A DNA stretch of 64,000 bases from an uncultured Candidatus Pelagibacter sp. (GCA_905616395.1 CAJQSQ010000004.1:121798-185797), one strand, 5' to 3'; shown: positions 32,749-43,738, counted from the stretch's first letter. Numbers and translations are program-made. Notes: a model not told the origin generated them from the sequence alone.

Positions 32749-33528
32749 TTATTTATTTGAAGTTTCTTTTCTTGTTTGTTCAATTTTTATCTTTTTGTAC
32801 AAACTATTGTTTTTGTCATATAATAATTCAAAACTAATTTTTTTATTAGCTTGAATTTTAATTATCTTTGCATTTCTAACTTCAAAATTATCCGCAACTG
32901 CACTAACAGGTCTTTTATTTGAGTCTAAATTTTTAATTAAAATTTTAGATTTATCACTCACTATTATTCCCTTCCATCTTCTAGGTCTAAAAGGACTAAT
33001 GGGTGTAACTGCTAGTTTTCTTGAATCTAAATTTAGAATTGGACCATGCGCTGATAAATTATAGGCTGTACTTCCTGCTGGTGTTGAAACTAGCACACCA
33101 TCAGAAATGAGATTTTTGATTATATTTTTTTTATTAGCCATAATAGAAATTGATGATGCTTGTTTGCTTTGTCTCAAAATAGAAACTTCGTTAATGGCTA
33201 TCGATTTTTTTATTTGATTATTTTTATTAATAACAGTCATTTGTAGAGGATAAATTTTTATACTATTGGAGATATTTAAATTTCTAATAATATTTTCATT
33301 AGAAAACTTATTCATCAAAAAACCATAGTTTCCAGAATTAATTCCATAAAAAGGTTTTTTAAACTTATGTAATTTTTTTAAAGCTTGAAGCATGAAACCA
33401 TCTCCACCTATCACAATTATTATGTTAGCTTTTTTTAAAGTTGTAGTGTTAATTTTTTTAATTAGGGTTAGTTTAATTTTTAAGGAAACTTTTGTTCTAT
33501 CAAAAACTAAAAATACTTTGTCTCTCAT
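32749..33528 (-). CDS. nadK: NAD kinase
   Basis: IIVIGGDGFMLQAL; SDGVLVSTPAGSTAYNLSAHGPIL; start set to ATG 33528 (MRDKVFLVF) because the track's start lies in tRNA-Leu. Confidence 0.93.
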   Translation of the reverse strand: MRDKVFLVFDRTKVSLKIKLTLIKKINTTTLKKANIIIVIGGDGFMLQALKKLHKFKKPFYGINSGNYGFLMNKFSNENIIRNLNISNSIKIYPLQMTVINKNNQIKKSIAINEVSILRQSKQASSISIMANKKNIIKNLISDGVLVSTPAGSTAYNLSAHGPILNLDSRKLAVTPISPFRPRRWKGIIVSDKSKILIKNLDSNKRPVSAVADNFEVRNAKIIKIQANKKISFELLYDKNNSLYKKIKIEQTRKETSNK

Positions 33529-33532
33529 CAAA

Positions 33533-33617
33533 TGGTGCCCTCGGCCAGACTCGAACTGGCACTCCAAAAAGGCACGGATTTTAAGTCCGTTGTGTCTACC
33601 AATTTCACCACGAGGGC
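33533..33617 (-). tRNA. tRNA-Leu (TAA anticodon), 3' CCA encoded
   Basis: RC GCCCTCGTGGTGAAATTGGTAGACACAACGGACTTAAAATCCGTGCCTTTTTGGAGTGCCAGTTCGAGTCTGGCCGAGGGCACCA. Confidence 0.95.
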
Positions 33618-33696
33618 ATTTAATATTTTCATTTGTTTAACTGTTTTTATTTATAACTCAACTTCTTTTTGTTAACAAACCATATCAATATTTTAA

Positions 33697-34098
33697 TTAA
33701 GCTTTTAATGCTTTTTTCAGAATATGATTATCTAAATTACAATCTTTATAACCTCTCTTTATAAGATTTAAATATCGTTCTGATGGATATGCAAATAAAG
33801 TTTTTTTAGTCATAGTGTAGGTCATTACTTTTTTATCATAATAAGTAAAATAATATTTCTTATATAGAGCTGGATAATCTTCATAAATATCTAATTTTTT
33901 TTCATCACTTTTTGATATTTCAAATAAAGCTCCTGGAACAATTGAGTTTTTTTTACGCTCTATGTCAGCAGCTTTATACTTACTTCGGAAAGTTAATTTA
34001 AAATTACTTAAATTAATTTTCTTTAAAAAAATGCTATCTTTGCATCTTCTTTTCATTTGAAAATGATTTAGATTACTGCCGTAAGCGAAATAAAGCAT
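33697..34098 (-). CDS. Gamma-glutamylcyclotransferase-like (GGCT/AIG2) protein
   Basis: MLYFAYGSNLNHFQMKRRC; VPGALFEI; DIYEDYPALYKK. Confidence 0.85.
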   Translation of the reverse strand: MLYFAYGSNLNHFQMKRRCKDSIFLKKINLSNFKLTFRSKYKAADIERKKNSIVPGALFEISKSDEKKLDIYEDYPALYKKYYFTYYDKKVMTYTMTKKTLFAYPSERYLNLIKRGYKDCNLDNHILKKALKA

Positions 34099-34102
34099 TT
34101 AA

Positions 34103-34852
34103 TTATCTGACAACTACTTCTATTTTTTTTTGATCAACAAATTCTAATATTTCAGAAATACACTTATCAATTTTAAGTTGGTCTTCAGATCGTATCACTA
34201 TTGATACACCTAATTTACCTGCTTGAAAAAAAGGATAACTTCCAATTTCTACATCTTTATTATTATCCTGGACATTAGTTAAGGAGTTTGCAATTTCACT
34301 TTCAACAGTTTTTAAACTTATTGTATGGCTTAATATTGGATCTCCCCCTACTATCTTATTTTTTAATCCACCCAACATTGATTTTAAAATTGAAGGAACT
34401 CCTGGTAAGCAAAAAACATTTTCAATATTAAATCCTGGTGCACCACTGGTTGGATTTAATATTAAATTAGCATTACGTGGCATCCATACCATTTTTTGTC
34501 TACCCTCATTAAACTCTCCCACCTTGTAATAAGTTTCTAATATTTTAAAAGCTTCTTTGTGAATTTCATACTCAAGATTAAATGCTTTTGAAATAGACTG
34601 TGCGGTAATATCATCGTGTGTTGGGCCAATACCACCAGTGGTAAATACATAATTATTAACTTTTCTTAAATGATTAACAGTATCAACAATTGTATTTTCA
34701 ATATCTGGGATAACTCTTACTTCGTTAACTTTTACACCAATTGAGTTAAGCCATTGTGCAATTGTGCTAGTATTAGTGTCTTGTGTTCTTCCTGAGAGGA
34801 TTTCATTACCAATAATAAGTATTGCGGCATTAAATTTTGTATTTTGGTTCAT
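34103..34852 (-). CDS. Molybdopterin-binding/CinA N-terminal-like protein
   Basis: AAILIIGNEILSGRTQDTNT; FTTGGIGPTHDDITAQSI; VFCLPGVPSILKSM. Confidence 0.87.
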   Translation of the reverse strand: MNQNTKFNAAILIIGNEILSGRTQDTNTSTIAQWLNSIGVKVNEVRVIPDIENTIVDTVNHLRKVNNYVFTTGGIGPTHDDITAQSISKAFNLEYEIHKEAFKILETYYKVGEFNEGRQKMVWMPRNANLILNPTSGAPGFNIENVFCLPGVPSILKSMLGGLKNKIVGGDPILSHTISLKTVESEIANSLTNVQDNNKDVEIGSYPFFQAGKLGVSIVIRSEDQLKIDKCISEILEFVDQKKIEVVVR

Positions 34853-34873
34853 TATTAAATATATAATTTAAAT

Positions 34874-35572
34874 ATGAAATTTACCAAACCTTTAATTAAA
34901 GGCAAACTTATCAAGCGATATAAGAGATTTTTTACTGACGTTAAAATTAGTAATGAAATTGTGACGGCACATTGTCCTAATACTGGATCTATGAAGGGTT
35001 TATTGGATGAAGGAAATGAGGTTTATATATCTAAAAATGACAACCCTAAAAGAAAGTTAAAATATACTCTTGAGATAATTAAAGTTAAAAAAAATTTAGT
35101 TGGTGTTAATACTCATTTTGCTAACAAAATTGCCTTCCATGGTTTATCAAATAATTTAGTTAAAGAAGTTACAAACAATGACAGTATTAAACCTGAGGTA
35201 TTTTTTGATAAAGAAACACGGTTTGATTTTCTAGTTGAAAAAAATAAACAAAAAATATTTGTAGAAGTTAAAAATGTTACTTTATTTAGAGAAGAAAAAA
35301 CTGCAGAATTTCCAGATGCGGTTACTACTAGGGGTTCAAAACATTTAAAAACCCTTATAGAGGCTGTTAAAAAAGGTTATAAATCTTATCTATTATTCTT
35401 GGTCCAAATACAGGGTATAGATAATTTTAAAATAGCAAAAGACATTGATAAAGAATATTATGAAAATTATTTACTTGCAAAAAAAGCTGGAGTTATTTTT
35501 TTGGCATATCAATGTAAAATAAGTTCAAAAGAAATTAAAATAGATAAAAAAATTAAAATTATTAATGCCTAA
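34874..35572 (+). CDS. sfsA: Sugar fermentation stimulation protein SfsA
   Basis: CPNTGSMKGLLDEGNEVY; FVEVKNVTLFREEKTAEFPDAVTTRGSKHLKTL. Confidence 0.94.
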   Translation: MKFTKPLIKGKLIKRYKRFFTDVKISNEIVTAHCPNTGSMKGLLDEGNEVYISKNDNPKRKLKYTLEIIKVKKNLVGVNTHFANKIAFHGLSNNLVKEVTNNDSIKPEVFFDKETRFDFLVEKNKQKIFVEVKNVTLFREEKTAEFPDAVTTRGSKHLKTLIEAVKKGYKSYLLFLVQIQGIDNFKIAKDIDKEYYENYLLAKKAGVIFLAYQCKISSKEIKIDKKIKIINA

Positions 35573-36335
35573 TTATTTAGAAAAATTTGAAAAGATGAGG
35601 GTTGCTGGAAATCTTGCAGCAAGAACTCTTGATATGCTTACAGATAATATTAAGCCAGGAGTAACTACTGAATTTATAGATAAATTAGGCTATGAATTTA
35701 TAAGAGACAACGGTGCCTACTCAGCTCCACTTTTTTATAGAGGTTTTAAAAAATCATTATGTACATCTTTAAACCATGTTGTCTGTCATGGTATACCTTC
35801 TGATAGAATTTTAGTTGAAGGTGATGCTTTAAATATTGATGTGACGGCTATAGTTGATGAGCATTACGGTGACACTAGTAGAATGTTTTGTGTTGGAAAA
35901 ACTCCTGTTAAAGTTAATAACTTAATTGACGCTACTTACGAGTCGATGATGAGAGCAATAAATTTATTAAAGCCAGGATTAAAACTTGGTGACATTGGAT
36001 ATGAAATACAATCTTTTGTTGAGAAAAAAGGCTACTCAGTTGTTAGGGATTTTTGTGGTCACGGAATAAGTACAACATTTCACGAACCACCAAATGTTTT
36101 ACATTATGGAAGAAGAAATACAGGGATGGAGCTTAGACCTGGCATGACTTTTACCATCGAACCTATGATAAATACCGGTGAATGGGATGTAAAAATGCTA
36201 AAAGATGGCTGGACAGCGGTTACTAAAGACAAATCTTTATCAGCACAATTTGAGCATACGTTAGGTATTACTGAAAATGGTTATGAAATCTTTACAGAAT
36301 CTGTTAAAGGTTATTCCAAGCCCCCTTACTTATAA
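35565..36335 (+). CDS. map: Methionine aminopeptidase, type I
   Basis: HVVCHGIPSDRILVEGDALNIDVTAI; FCGHGISTTFHEPPNVLHYG. Confidence 0.97.
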   Translation: MPNYLEKFEKMRVAGNLAARTLDMLTDNIKPGVTTEFIDKLGYEFIRDNGAYSAPLFYRGFKKSLCTSLNHVVCHGIPSDRILVEGDALNIDVTAIVDEHYGDTSRMFCVGKTPVKVNNLIDATYESMMRAINLLKPGLKLGDIGYEIQSFVEKKGYSVVRDFCGHGISTTFHEPPNVLHYGRRNTGMELRPGMTFTIEPMINTGEWDVKMLKDGWTAVTKDKSLSAQFEHTLGITENGYEIFTESVKGYSKPPYL

Positions 36336-36338
36336 TTA

Positions 36339-37631
36339 ATGATTGAAAGATATTCTAGAAAAAAACTTACTGACATATGGTCAGAAGAAAATAAATACCA
36401 AATTTGGCTTGATGTAGAGGTTGCAGCAGCTGAAGCCATGGAAAAACTAGGTCAAATTCCAAAAGGTGTTGCTTCTGTTGTTAAAAAAAAAGCTAAAATA
36501 AACGTTAAAAGAATTCACCAAATCGAGAGTAAAGTTAAACATGATGTGATAGCATTTTTAACCTCTGTTACTGAAAAAGCAGGGATTAAAGCAAGATATC
36601 TTCATCAAGGTATGACGTCTTCTGATGTTTTAGATACCAGTTTAAATATTCAATTAGTTCAATCAGGTAAAATTCTACTTGGTGATATCGATCAAATTCT
36701 AAAGGTTTTAAAGAAACAAGCTAAAAAATACAAATACACCCCTTGTATGGGTAGAAGTCATGGAATTCATGCTGAACCTATCACCTTTGGTTTAAAATTA
36801 GCTTCATTTTATGAGGAATTTAAGAGAAATAGAAAAAGATTAGTTGATGCAATTGATGAAATTTCAACATGTGCAATCTCTGGTGCAGTAGGCACATTTG
36901 CAAACATTAATCCTAATGTTGAAAAACATGTAGCAAAAAAACTTGGTTTAAAAGTTGAGCCTATATCAACTCAAGTAATACCAAGAGATAGACATGCTTT
37001 TTATTTTTCTATTCTTGGAATTATCGCCGGATCAGTTGAAAGAGTTGCAATTGAGATTAGACACTTACAAAGAACAGAAGTTTATGAAGTGCAAGAATTT
37101 TTTTCAAAAGATCAAAAAGGTTCGTCAGCAATGCCTCATAAAAAAAACCCCATCTTAAGTGAAAACTTAACAGGACTTGCAAGAATGGTTCGAAGTGCAG
37201 TTATCCCTGCCCTAGAAAATATTGCACTATGGCACGAAAGAGATATTTCTCACTCAAGTGTTGAAAGAAATATTGGTCCTGATGCAAACATAACTTTAGA
37301 TTTTGCTTTAGCCAGACTTAGTAATATTTTAGATAAAATGATTGTCTATCCAAAAAAGATGATTGAAAATTTAAATATAACTAAAGGTTTAATTTTTTCA
37401 CAAGAAGTAATGTTAGAGCTAACAAAATCAGGGTTAAGTAGAGAGCAATCTTATAAAATGGTTCAAAACTATGCTAAAAAATGTTTTGCTGAAAACTTAA
37501 ATTTATTCGATATTATTTCTAATGATAAATTTATAATGGCTAAAATTTCCTCAAAAAAGTTGAAGGCTATATTTAATTATTCATCACACTTTAAAAATGT
37601 AGATTTAATTTTTAGAAGAGTTTTCAAATAA
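36339..37631 (+). CDS. purB: Adenylosuccinate lyase
   Basis: [22 protein letters not shown] signature. Confidence 0.97.
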   Translation: MIERYSRKKLTDIWSEENKYQIWLDVEVAAAEAMEKLGQIPKGVASVVKKKAKINVKRIHQIESKVKHDVIAFLTSVTEKAGIKARYLHQGMTSSDVLDTSLNIQLVQSGKILLGDIDQILKVLKKQAKKYKYTPCMGRSHGIHAEPITFGLKLASFYEEFKRNRKRLVDAIDEISTCAISGAVGTFANINPNVEKHVAKKLGLKVEPISTQVIPRDRHAFYFSILGIIAGSVERVAIEIRHLQRTEVYEVQEFFSKDQKGSSAMPHKKNPILSENLTGLARMVRSAVIPALENIALWHERDISHSSVERNIGPDANITLDFALARLSNILDKMIVYPKKMIENLNITKGLIFSQEVMLELTKSGLSREQSYKMVQNYAKKCFAENLNLFDIISNDKFIMAKISSKKLKAIFNYSSHFKNVDLIFRRVFK

Positions 37632-38413
37632 TGAAAAAAGGTAAAAAGTTATACGAAGGTAAAGCTAAAATAATTTATGCAACATCTGATAAAAATTTAG
37701 TTATCCAATATTTTAAAGATGACGCAACAGCTTTTAACAATCTAAAGAAATCAACTATTGAAGGTAAGGGTGTTTTAAACAATAGAATATCTGAACATAT
37801 CTTATCTAACTTAACCCAAATTGGAATTAAAAATCATTTAGTTAAAAGACTAAACATGAGAGAGCAAATTATTAAATTGGTAGAGATTATTCCTATTGAA
37901 TTTATTGTTCGTAATGTTGCAACAGGTTCTATTACTAAAAGGCTTGGTATTAAAGATGGAACAGTTTTAAAGCAGCCACTATTAGAGTATTGCCTAAAAG
38001 ATGATAGTTTAGGTGATCCACTTATTGCAGAGGAGCATATATTAGCTTTTGATTGGGCTACAAAATCTGAATTAGAAAAAGTTAAGAAAATGATCCTTAG
38101 AATTAATGATTTTATGATTGGAATGTTTAGAGGAGTTGGAATTAAACTAATTGATTTTAAACTAGAGTTTGGAAGACTTAAAGAAAATGAGAAAAATGAG
38201 GTTATTTTAGCTGATGAGATTAGCCCTGATACTTGTAGATTATGGGACAGTATTACTGATAAAAAACTAGATAAAGACAGATTTCGTAAGGACTTGGGTG
38301 ATTTAATTCCAGCTTATACTGAGGTTGCTAAAAGACTTGGTATATTGCATGAGCAATCAAACTTAAGTGCTGTTAATGTTACAAAATTAAGATCAGTTAA
38401 AAAAAGAAAATAA
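37631..38413 (+). CDS. purC: SAICAR synthetase
   Basis: [44 protein letters not shown]. Confidence 0.97.
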   Translation: MKKGKKLYEGKAKIIYATSDKNLVIQYFKDDATAFNNLKKSTIEGKGVLNNRISEHILSNLTQIGIKNHLVKRLNMREQIIKLVEIIPIEFIVRNVATGSITKRLGIKDGTVLKQPLLEYCLKDDSLGDPLIAEEHILAFDWATKSELEKVKKMILRINDFMIGMFRGVGIKLIDFKLEFGRLKENEKNEVILADEISPDTCRLWDSITDKKLDKDRFRKDLGDLIPAYTEVAKRLGILHEQSNLSAVNVTKLRSVKKRK

Positions 38414-38414
38414 T

Positions 38415-38657
38415 ATGAAAATATCTGTAATTATAACTCTTAAAAAAGATGTTTTAGATCCTCAAGGTAAAGTTATTCATCAAACCTTAGATGGTATGGG
38501 ATTTGAAGGTATCAATGAAGTAAGGCAAGGTAAGTATTTTGAAATTGATACAAACGAAAGTGATAAGAAAAAAGCTGAAGAAAAAGTTGAAGAGATGTGT
38601 AAGAAACTTTTAGCAAACTTAGTAATAGAAGACTTTAAAATTATTGGATCACAATAA
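38415..38657 (+). CDS. purS: Phosphoribosylformylglycinamidine synthase subunit PurS
   Basis: DPQGKVIHQTLDGMGFEGINEVRQGKYFEI; order purC-purS-purQ-purL. Confidence 0.95.
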   Translation: MKISVIITLKKDVLDPQGKVIHQTLDGMGFEGINEVRQGKYFEIDTNESDKKKAEEKVEEMCKKLLANLVIEDFKIIGSQ

Positions 38658-38663
38658 TAAATA

Positions 38664-39347
38664 ATGCATTCATCCGTAATAACCTTTCCTGGATCTAATT
38701 GTGACAGAGACATGGATGTTGCTTTAAAAAAATTTGGCTTTAAAAACAAAATGGTTTGGCATGATGATGTTGAGCTTCCAAAAAGTGATTTAGTGGTTTT
38801 ACCAGGTGGCTTTTCATATGGAGACTACCTTAGATGTGGAAGTATGGCGTCAAAATCAAAAATTATGAAATCAGTTCTAAACTTTGCTCAAGGTGGTGGT
38901 AAAGTTATGGGTATCTGTAATGGTTTTCAAATTCTAGTTGAATCTGGTTTACTACCAGGTGTATTGCTTAGAAATAAATATTTAGAATTTATATGTAAAA
39001 ATGTTTTTGTTAAAGCTAACAATAAAAATAACTCTTATTTTAAAGATGATAAAAAAGACATCTACAAGTTTCATATAGCCCATAATGAAGGAAATTATTT
39101 TTGTTCAAAAGAACAAATTAAAGAAATTAATGACAATAACCAAATAGCTTTATTTTATTCAGATGAAAACGGAAATGTTAATGAACAATCAAATCCTAAC
39201 GGTTCATTACAAAATATAGCTGGTATATTTAATAAGCAAAAAAATATTTTAGGAATGATGCCTCACCCCGAAAGAATGATAGACCCAGCTCTATCTGGTG
39301 AAGATGGTTCAATATTTTTTGAAAACTTAATTAATAATTTAAAATAA
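38664..39347 (+). CDS. purQ: Phosphoribosylformylglycinamidine synthase subunit PurQ
   Basis: [40 protein letters not shown]. Confidence 0.97.
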   Translation: MHSSVITFPGSNCDRDMDVALKKFGFKNKMVWHDDVELPKSDLVVLPGGFSYGDYLRCGSMASKSKIMKSVLNFAQGGGKVMGICNGFQILVESGLLPGVLLRNKYLEFICKNVFVKANNKNNSYFKDDKKDIYKFHIAHNEGNYFCSKEQIKEINDNNQIALFYSDENGNVNEQSNPNGSLQNIAGIFNKQKNILGMMPHPERMIDPALSGEDGSIFFENLINNLK

Positions 39348-41539
39348 TGATAGTTAACGAACAACTTGCAATTGATCATGGTTTAAAAAAAGATGAGTAT
39401 AAAAAAATCTGTGATTTATTAAAAAGAGTTCCCAATATTACTGAACTAGGTATTTTCTCAGCAATGTGGAATGAACATTGTTCTTATAAATCTTCAAGAT
39501 TTCATCTTAAAAACTTACCTACTGAAGGAAAAAATGTCATTCAAGGGCCTGGTGAAAATGCTGGTGTAATTGATATTGGTGATGATGATGCAATAGTATT
39601 TAAAATTGAAAGTCATAATCACCCATCATTTATTGAGCCCTACCAAGGTGCTGCAACAGGTGTTGGTGGTATTATGAGAGATATATTTACAATGGGTGCC
39701 AGACCAATAGCTAATTTAAACTCGATTCATTTTGGATCACCTCAAAATAAAAAAACTAAAAATTTATTACGTGGTGTTGTTCATGGAATTGGTGGATATG
39801 GTAATTGCATGGGTGTTCCAACAATTGCTGGTCAAACTAGTTTTGATGAGTCTTATAATGGTAATATTTTAGTAAATGCTATGACCTTAGGGCTTGTTAA
39901 AAAAGATAAGATTTTTTATTCAAAAGCTGCAGGTTTAGGAAAGCCTGTAATCTACGTTGGTTCAAAAACTGGTAGAGACGGTATTCATGGTGCTAGTATG
40001 GCCTCAGCTTCTTTTGATGATAACATTGAAGAAAAAAAACCAACAGTTCAAGTTGGGGATCCCTTTACAGAAAAACTATTATTAGAAGCCTGTTTGGAGT
40101 TAATGGCAGGAGATTCAATAATAGCTATTCAAGATATGGGCGCTGCAGGTCTAACCTCTTCAAGTATTGAAATGGCTTCAAAAGGTAATTTAGGTATTGA
40201 GATCAATTTAAATAAAGTTCCTTGTAGAGAAGCAAGCATGACCCCTTATGAAATTATGTTATCAGAAAGCCAAGAGCGAATGCTTATTGTTCTAGAAAAT
40301 GGCATGGAAGAAATGGCTAAAAAAATATTTGATAAATGGAATTTAGATTTTGCTGTGATTGGTAAAACGACAAAAAGTAAAAAAATTGAACTTTATTTTG
40401 ATGAAGAAAAAGTAGCAGACATTCCTGTTAATATATTGGTTGAAAATTCACCTATGTATGACCGGAAATGGAAAAAAGCTAAACTACCCAAAAAGATTAA
40501 GATTGAAAAAGAAATATTTAAGACTTTAAAAGTAAAAAATGTTTTAAATAAAATATTATCCAATCCAAATGTATGTAGTAAAGAATGGATTTGGCAACAG
40601 TATGATCACACTGTCATGGGTGATACTATTCAAAAACCTGGTGGAGACGCTGGTGTTGTTAGGGTTCATGGTACCAATAAAGCTGTTGCAGCATCTGTTG
40701 ATTCATCTGCCGTATATTGTTGGGCTCACCCTTTAAGTGGTGGAAAACAAATTGTTTGTGAAAGTTGGAGAAATTTAATTTCTGTTGGTGCAAAACCAAT
40801 TGCAATTACTAACTGTTTAAATTTTGGTAGCCCTGAAAATAAAGAAAATATGGGTGAGTTTGTAGAATGTGTTCAGGGCTTAGGTGAAGCAAGTGCTTAC
40901 TTAGAGTTCCCAGTAGTCTCAGGAAATGTTTCTTTTTACAATCAAACAAAAGATATTGGTATTAAACCAACTCCTACAATTGGAGGAGTTGGTTTAATTA
41001 AAGATTATCAAAACATGATTACAATGGATTTAAAAGAAGTTGATAATATACTTTTAGTTATAGGTAAAACTGAAGGTCATCTAGATCAAAGCTTATTTGC
41101 AAGAGATATTTTAAATGAAAAAAATGGACCTCCTCCTGAAATTAATCTTTTTAATGAAAAGAATAATGGCGAAACAATATTAAAGCTTATTGATAAAAAA
41201 TTTATAAAATCTGCTCATGATGTTTCTTTAGGGGGCATAATTACAGCTATTTCTAAAATGTGTATTAAGGGTAAAAAAGGTGCAACTCTTAAAAAGCCAA
41301 ATTACTTAATTAATCAGTTCGAATACTTATTTGGTGAAGACCAAGGAAGATACATTATTGAAATTAGTAAAGATGATCTAGAAAGTGCTACTAAAATACT
41401 TCAAGAAAACTCAGTACATTTTGATGAACTTGGAGCAGTAAACGACGATAGTTTAATAATTGACAATAAGACAAAAGTATCAATTGACGATTTAATTAAA
41501 TCGCATACAAATTGGCTGACTAACTACATGGAAAATTAA
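39347..41539 (+). CDS. purL: Phosphoribosylformylglycinamidine synthase subunit PurL
   Basis: [34 protein letters not shown]. Confidence 0.97.
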   Translation: MIVNEQLAIDHGLKKDEYKKICDLLKRVPNITELGIFSAMWNEHCSYKSSRFHLKNLPTEGKNVIQGPGENAGVIDIGDDDAIVFKIESHNHPSFIEPYQGAATGVGGIMRDIFTMGARPIANLNSIHFGSPQNKKTKNLLRGVVHGIGGYGNCMGVPTIAGQTSFDESYNGNILVNAMTLGLVKKDKIFYSKAAGLGKPVIYVGSKTGRDGIHGASMASASFDDNIEEKKPTVQVGDPFTEKLLLEACLELMAGDSIIAIQDMGAAGLTSSSIEMASKGNLGIEINLNKVPCREASMTPYEIMLSESQERMLIVLENGMEEMAKKIFDKWNLDFAVIGKTTKSKKIELYFDEEKVADIPVNILVENSPMYDRKWKKAKLPKKIKIEKEIFKTLKVKNVLNKILSNPNVCSKEWIWQQYDHTVMGDTIQKPGGDAGVVRVHGTNKAVAASVDSSAVYCWAHPLSGGKQIVCESWRNLISVGAKPIAITNCLNFGSPENKENMGEFVECVQGLGEASAYLEFPVVSGNVSFYNQTKDIGIKPTPTIGGVGLIKDYQNMITMDLKEVDNILLVIGKTEGHLDQSLFARDILNEKNGPPPEINLFNEKNNGETILKLIDKKFIKSAHDVSLGGIITAISKMCIKGKKGATLKKPNYLINQFEYLFGEDQGRYIIEISKDDLESATKILQENSVHFDELGAVNDDSLIIDNKTKVSIDDLIKSHTNWLTNYMEN

Positions 41540-41540
41540 A

Positions 41541-41771
41541 ATGGCAATGGATATAAAAGAGGTTGAAACACTTATTAAAGAAGCCTTACCAGACGCTATA
41601 ATAGAAATTCAAGACTTAGCAGGAGATAGTAATCACTACTCAGCAACAATTACTTCAAGTAAATTTTCTGGAAAAAGCAAAATTGAACAACATAAAATGG
41701 TATACAGTTCTTTAAAAGGAAAAATGGGCAACGAACTACATGCATTAGCAATTAAAACAAAGGAGCAATAA
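41541..41771 (+). CDS. bolA: BolA family protein
   Basis: [29 protein letters not shown]; upstream of grxD. Confidence 0.92.
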   Translation: MAMDIKEVETLIKEALPDAIIEIQDLAGDSNHYSATITSSKFSGKSKIEQHKMVYSSLKGKMGNELHALAIKTKEQ

Positions 41772-42103
41772 TGGACGATAGCACAAAAAATTTAATTCAA
41801 AGTCATATTGATACAAACGAAGTATGTTTATTTATGAAGGGAACACCTGATGCTCCTCAGTGTGGATTTTCTATGGCTATATCAAATATGTTAAAAATTT
41901 TAGAAGTAAATTATAAAGGGATTAATGTTCTTGAGTCTCAACCTTTAAGAGAGGGTATAAAAGAATTTAGTGACTGGCCTACTATTCCACAAGTTTACAT
42001 AAAAGGTGAATTTGTTGGTGGCTGTGACATAGTTAAAGAGATGTATGAAAACGGTGAGCTCAAGAAAGTACTTGAGGATAAAAAAATTAATTTTAAAAAA
42101 TAG
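41771..42103 (+). CDS. grxD: Monothiol glutaredoxin, Grx4 family
   Basis: [46 protein letters not shown]. Confidence 0.96.
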   Translation: MDDSTKNLIQSHIDTNEVCLFMKGTPDAPQCGFSMAISNMLKILEVNYKGINVLESQPLREGIKEFSDWPTIPQVYIKGEFVGGCDIVKEMYENGELKKVLEDKKINFKK

Positions 42104-42105
42104 CT

Positions 42106-43008
42106 ATGCGAAGTGATTTATGGAGTGATGAAGATTTTCAAAAAGAATCAGATAAGTTTAATGTAAATTTGTCAAATTGGCGCAAAGAAGGGAGAATTGC
42201 ATCAATGTTATGTGTGAGAAACCCTGATAATGAAAATAATGGTAGACGATATCTTTTAACATTGCTTATGGATTTATTATATTTAAGTGAACCAACAGAC
42301 AAAGATTTGTATCACAAAATAAACAACCGTAATTTTGGAAATCCATATGTAGTTAAACATTTTGATACAGAAATAGATTACGATTATTATTATTCAATTC
42401 AGGAATATAAAACATTGAAAGCACACGTTTCGTTAGAAAAAAAGACTGTTTTAGAAATTGGTGCTGGATATGGAAGATTTTGTCACTCCATCTTATCGCT
42501 TGAAACTATTGAGAAATATATAATTGTAGATTTACCGGAGACTTTGTGCATTTCAAAAATTTATTTAAAAGCAGTTCTTTCAGAAGAGCTTTTTGGAAAG
42601 ATTACTTTTGTGGATGCTTTAAATGAATTTTCATTTTTTTCTGAAGATGTTGATATTGTTATTAATGTTGCAAGTATGAACGAAATGTTAGCTGAAGTTG
42701 TAAACAGTTACTTAAAATGGATAGACGAACACTCTAAATATTTCTATGGAATAAATCCTGTCGGAAAATATCACCCATCTGGTATATATCAAAATAAGAA
42801 TTGCTTTGAAGAGTTTAATGTGAAAAATGCTGTCAATGTTGGACCCATACAAGAAGTATTTGATTTATGGGATTATGAAACAATAAAAAAGTTAGTGCCA
42901 AGATACATCGATGTATATAAACCTTCCGACAAATGGGAAGTAATTCATCATGAATCATCTTTGCCGTGGTTATCTTTACATCGTGTGATTTACAGAAATA
43001 GAAAGTAA
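42106..43008 (+). CDS. Putative sugar O-methyltransferase (SAM-dependent)
   Basis: VLEIGAGYGRFCHSIL SAM motif I; VDIVINVASMNEM; PSGIYQNKNCFEEF; starts 2 nt after the grxD stop. Confidence 0.75.
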   Translation: MRSDLWSDEDFQKESDKFNVNLSNWRKEGRIASMLCVRNPDNENNGRRYLLTLLMDLLYLSEPTDKDLYHKINNRNFGNPYVVKHFDTEIDYDYYYSIQEYKTLKAHVSLEKKTVLEIGAGYGRFCHSILSLETIEKYIIVDLPETLCISKIYLKAVLSEELFGKITFVDALNEFSFFSEDVDIVINVASMNEMLAEVVNSYLKWIDEHSKYFYGINPVGKYHPSGIYQNKNCFEEFNVKNAVNVGPIQEVFDLWDYETIKKLVPRYIDVYKPSDKWEVIHHESSLPWLSLHRVIYRNRK

Positions 43009-43009
43009 A

Positions 43010-43156
43010 TACACTATCTACATAAAAGCTGAATTTGTTGGTGGTTTTGACTTCGTTAAAGAAATGTATGAAAACGGTGAGCTCAAGAAAATACTTGAGG
43101 ATACACAGATTAATTTTAAAAAGTATCTACTTAAAAAGCATTCTCAATCTTTTTGA
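43010..43156 (+). pseudogene. Duplicated, decayed 3' fragment of grxD
   Basis: 43019-43123 aligns gap-free with 41996-42100 (11 mismatches in 105 by eye), same codon phase: [35 protein letters not shown] vs [35 protein letters not shown]. Confidence 0.9.
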
Positions 43157-43738
43157 GAAATATTTTTTCAGTAAATTTAGTACTGATATCTTTTTAAAAG
43201 TACCTTCTACACTTTGATTAACAATATAATTAATTCTATCTTCCCAAATGAGCTCCAAAACTAGGCTTGTTCTAAAAATTTCATTTAATTTTTTTATTGT
43301 AGATACTGTTAGTACAGGTTCAAAATACTGAACTTTTTTTGAAATTAATAGTTTGCTATCTACATCATCAAAATCCATGTGCCATAAGTGATCTTTTTTG
43401 TTTTCAAAGACCAGATTGTCTTCAAACATAGTAGGTAATTCAATATAACCTTTTTTTGACACTCTTTCTAATTCTTTAATAAAGAAGTCGATATCCTCAA
43501 CATGCTCCATGACATGGCTAGCAACAACGAAATCAAACTCCTTATCTTTAAATGGTAATTTTTTTTCTTTTAATCTAATAAATTTTTTATACTGATAATG
43601 ATTTGATAAATCTTGCACATCACAAATAACTTTTGCAAATTTACTAGCATTGTATCCACATCCAATATCTAAAATATTCCATGTAGTGTTATTTTGTAAA
43701 AGATTATCTATATATTTTTTGGAAGTTCTTTTAATCAA
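43127..43738 (-). CDS. Class I SAM-dependent methyltransferase
   Basis: WNILDIGCGYNASKFA motif I; LPFKDKEFDFVVASHVMEHVEDIDFFIKELERVSKKGYIELPT. Confidence 0.85.
   Translation of the reverse strand: MIKRTSKKYIDNLLQNNTTWNILDIGCGYNASKFAKVICDVQDLSNHYQYKKFIRLKEKKLPFKDKEFDFVVASHVMEHVEDIDFFIKELERVSKKGYIELPTMFEDNLVFENKKDHLWHMDFDDVDSKLLISKKVQYFEPVLTVSTIKKLNEIFRTSLVLELIWEDRINYIVNQSVEGTFKKISVLNLLKKYFSKRLRMLFK
43141..43159. terminator. Likely bidirectional intrinsic terminator between converging transcripts
   Basis: TTCTCAA-TCTTT-TTGAGAA stem followed by ATATTTTTT on + and by TGCTTTTT on -. Confidence 0.6.

Noticed and set aside
27465-32750. tRNA-Thr as integrase attachment site
   Set aside because: No copy of the tRNA 3' end was seen at the far side of the island and no integrase gene is present in the window.
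32377-32783. ORFs 32377-32580 (+) and 32586-32783 (-)
   Set aside because: Hydrophobic/AT-driven frames with no family resemblance; the fragment in frame at 32579-32710 is more protein-like.
33392-33640. + strand ORF (82 aa, ...WCPRPDSNWHSKKARILSPLCLPISPRGH...)
   Set aside because: Antisense translation of tRNA-Leu; tRNA-shadow ORF.
43035-43217. + strand ORF (60 aa, MLVVLTSLKKCMKTV...)
   Set aside because: Wrong frame over the grxD remnant and antisense to methyltransferase 2.
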